Part shown: piece after piece, positions 63,907 through 64,000 of the stretch
Position numbering within the stretch: position 1 is the stretch's first letter
How the letters are laid out: each line of letters starts with the position of its first letter
Source of the DNA: Diabrotica undecimpunctata
Taxonomy: Eukaryota > Arthropoda > Insecta > Coleoptera > Chrysomelidae
DNA: 64,000 nt
Assembly (NCBI RefSeq): GCF_040954645.1
Contig: NC_092809.1
Coordinates: forward strand, 77,330,935-77,394,934
Reading direction: 5' to 3'
Notes under the pieces: generated by a model
Told to the model about the DNA's origin: nothing
Seen by the model: the letters and a program-made list of their open reading frames with translations, nothing else
Databases searched by the model: none
Translations under genes and position numbers: made by a program

Positions 63907-64000
63907 AAACGGTAATTTTTCTATTAGGGGTTGATAAGGAGTATACATAGTTACTACTTCCAGTAGGTTTTGAAGACTCACAAAGTTCTTTTCTTCTACG

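Larger units (their letters stand above)
62512..64000 (-). mobile_element. Remnant of a DUF7869-like transposon protein (runs off the window)
   Basis: On the - strand from the right edge: KLAFCSLHRVTIDRVSHAIS, AIREHIKSYPIKLAHYTSKE, LDITLMYNMFTEKFPEIHY, a VDTCCVCEEL Cys pair with NDNAKRVAAAEKIIHLRRAK (63593-63345), ATFFLYHEGNGTKGPNEVCS (63300-63250), LRSFFALISLKTIDHYFPIR, GDSSLPCDRHFAMIKRKIRK, DRIYTMEEYGQLIKTSCKNN and a C-terminal DYYNELFNWP near 62570. This order recalls insect proteins annotated as DUF7869, probably transposon-encoded (my inference). At least three frameshifts. Confidence 0.6.

Overview
This is a eukaryotic, AT-rich window dominated by transposable elements, almost certainly from an insect with a large genome. 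A beetle is my best guess, from the mix of RTE-like LINEs, R4/Dong-like LINEs, Penelope-like elements, Tc1/mariner, piggyBac and Tigger remnants; the species is not determined. I see no bacterial genes, operons, CRISPR arrays or rRNA.

The one recognisable host gene is the 5' half of the histone acetyltransferase gene Gcn5/PCAF (KAT2) on the + strand. Seven coding exons between 20276 and 61889 join in frame through GT-AG introns to give 494 codons plus 2 nt. They cover the N-terminal tail, the whole PCAF_N domain and the linker up to the edge of the acetyltransferase domain. The catalytic and bromodomain exons must lie beyond 64000. Introns 5 (23.0 kb) and 6 (10.4 kb) are swollen by mobile DNA.

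Layout. 1-15330: the 3' end of a CR1/Jockey-type LINE with a (TAA)n tail, then a head-to-tail array of R4/Dong-like LINE copies joined by short TAA runs. The array is interrupted by a CR1-like LINE (- strand), a tRNA-derived SINE with a 10-bp target-site duplication (TSD), and a 1.16-kb insertion with a CTAG TSD. 15596-18588: a decayed RTE-like LINE. 18850-20275: the likely Gcn5 promoter/5'UTR region. 20276-28091: Gcn5 exons 1-5 with MITEs and LINE fragments in the introns. 28246-38190: a Penelope-like cluster (full-length copy, tandem truncated copy, inverted copy, and a second Penelope-like lineage) with hammerhead-ribozyme motifs and many (TA)n tracts. 39590-47310: decayed piggyBac and Tigger-like transposons and a 122-bp x 8 tandem repeat. 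47573-49881: a 2.3-kb element with about 470-bp terminal inverted repeats (TIRs), a TTA TSD and an unusual PIN/FEN-like plus Cys-rich coding region. 51081-51322: Gcn5 exon 6. 51530-61394: two nests, namely a LINE carrying a TTAA-flanked foldback element, and a Tc1/mariner-type transposon carrying a LINE that carries another LINE. 61681-61889: Gcn5 exon 7. 62512-64000: remnant of a DUF7869-like transposon protein.

The most interesting items are the 2.3-kb long-TIR element with its adjacent uninterrupted paralogous site, the hammerhead motifs in the Penelope copies, the tandem R4 array with a shared rearrangement junction in two copies, and the layered insertions that can be ordered in time by their TSDs. 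All family assignments come from reading motifs by eye; no database search was run.
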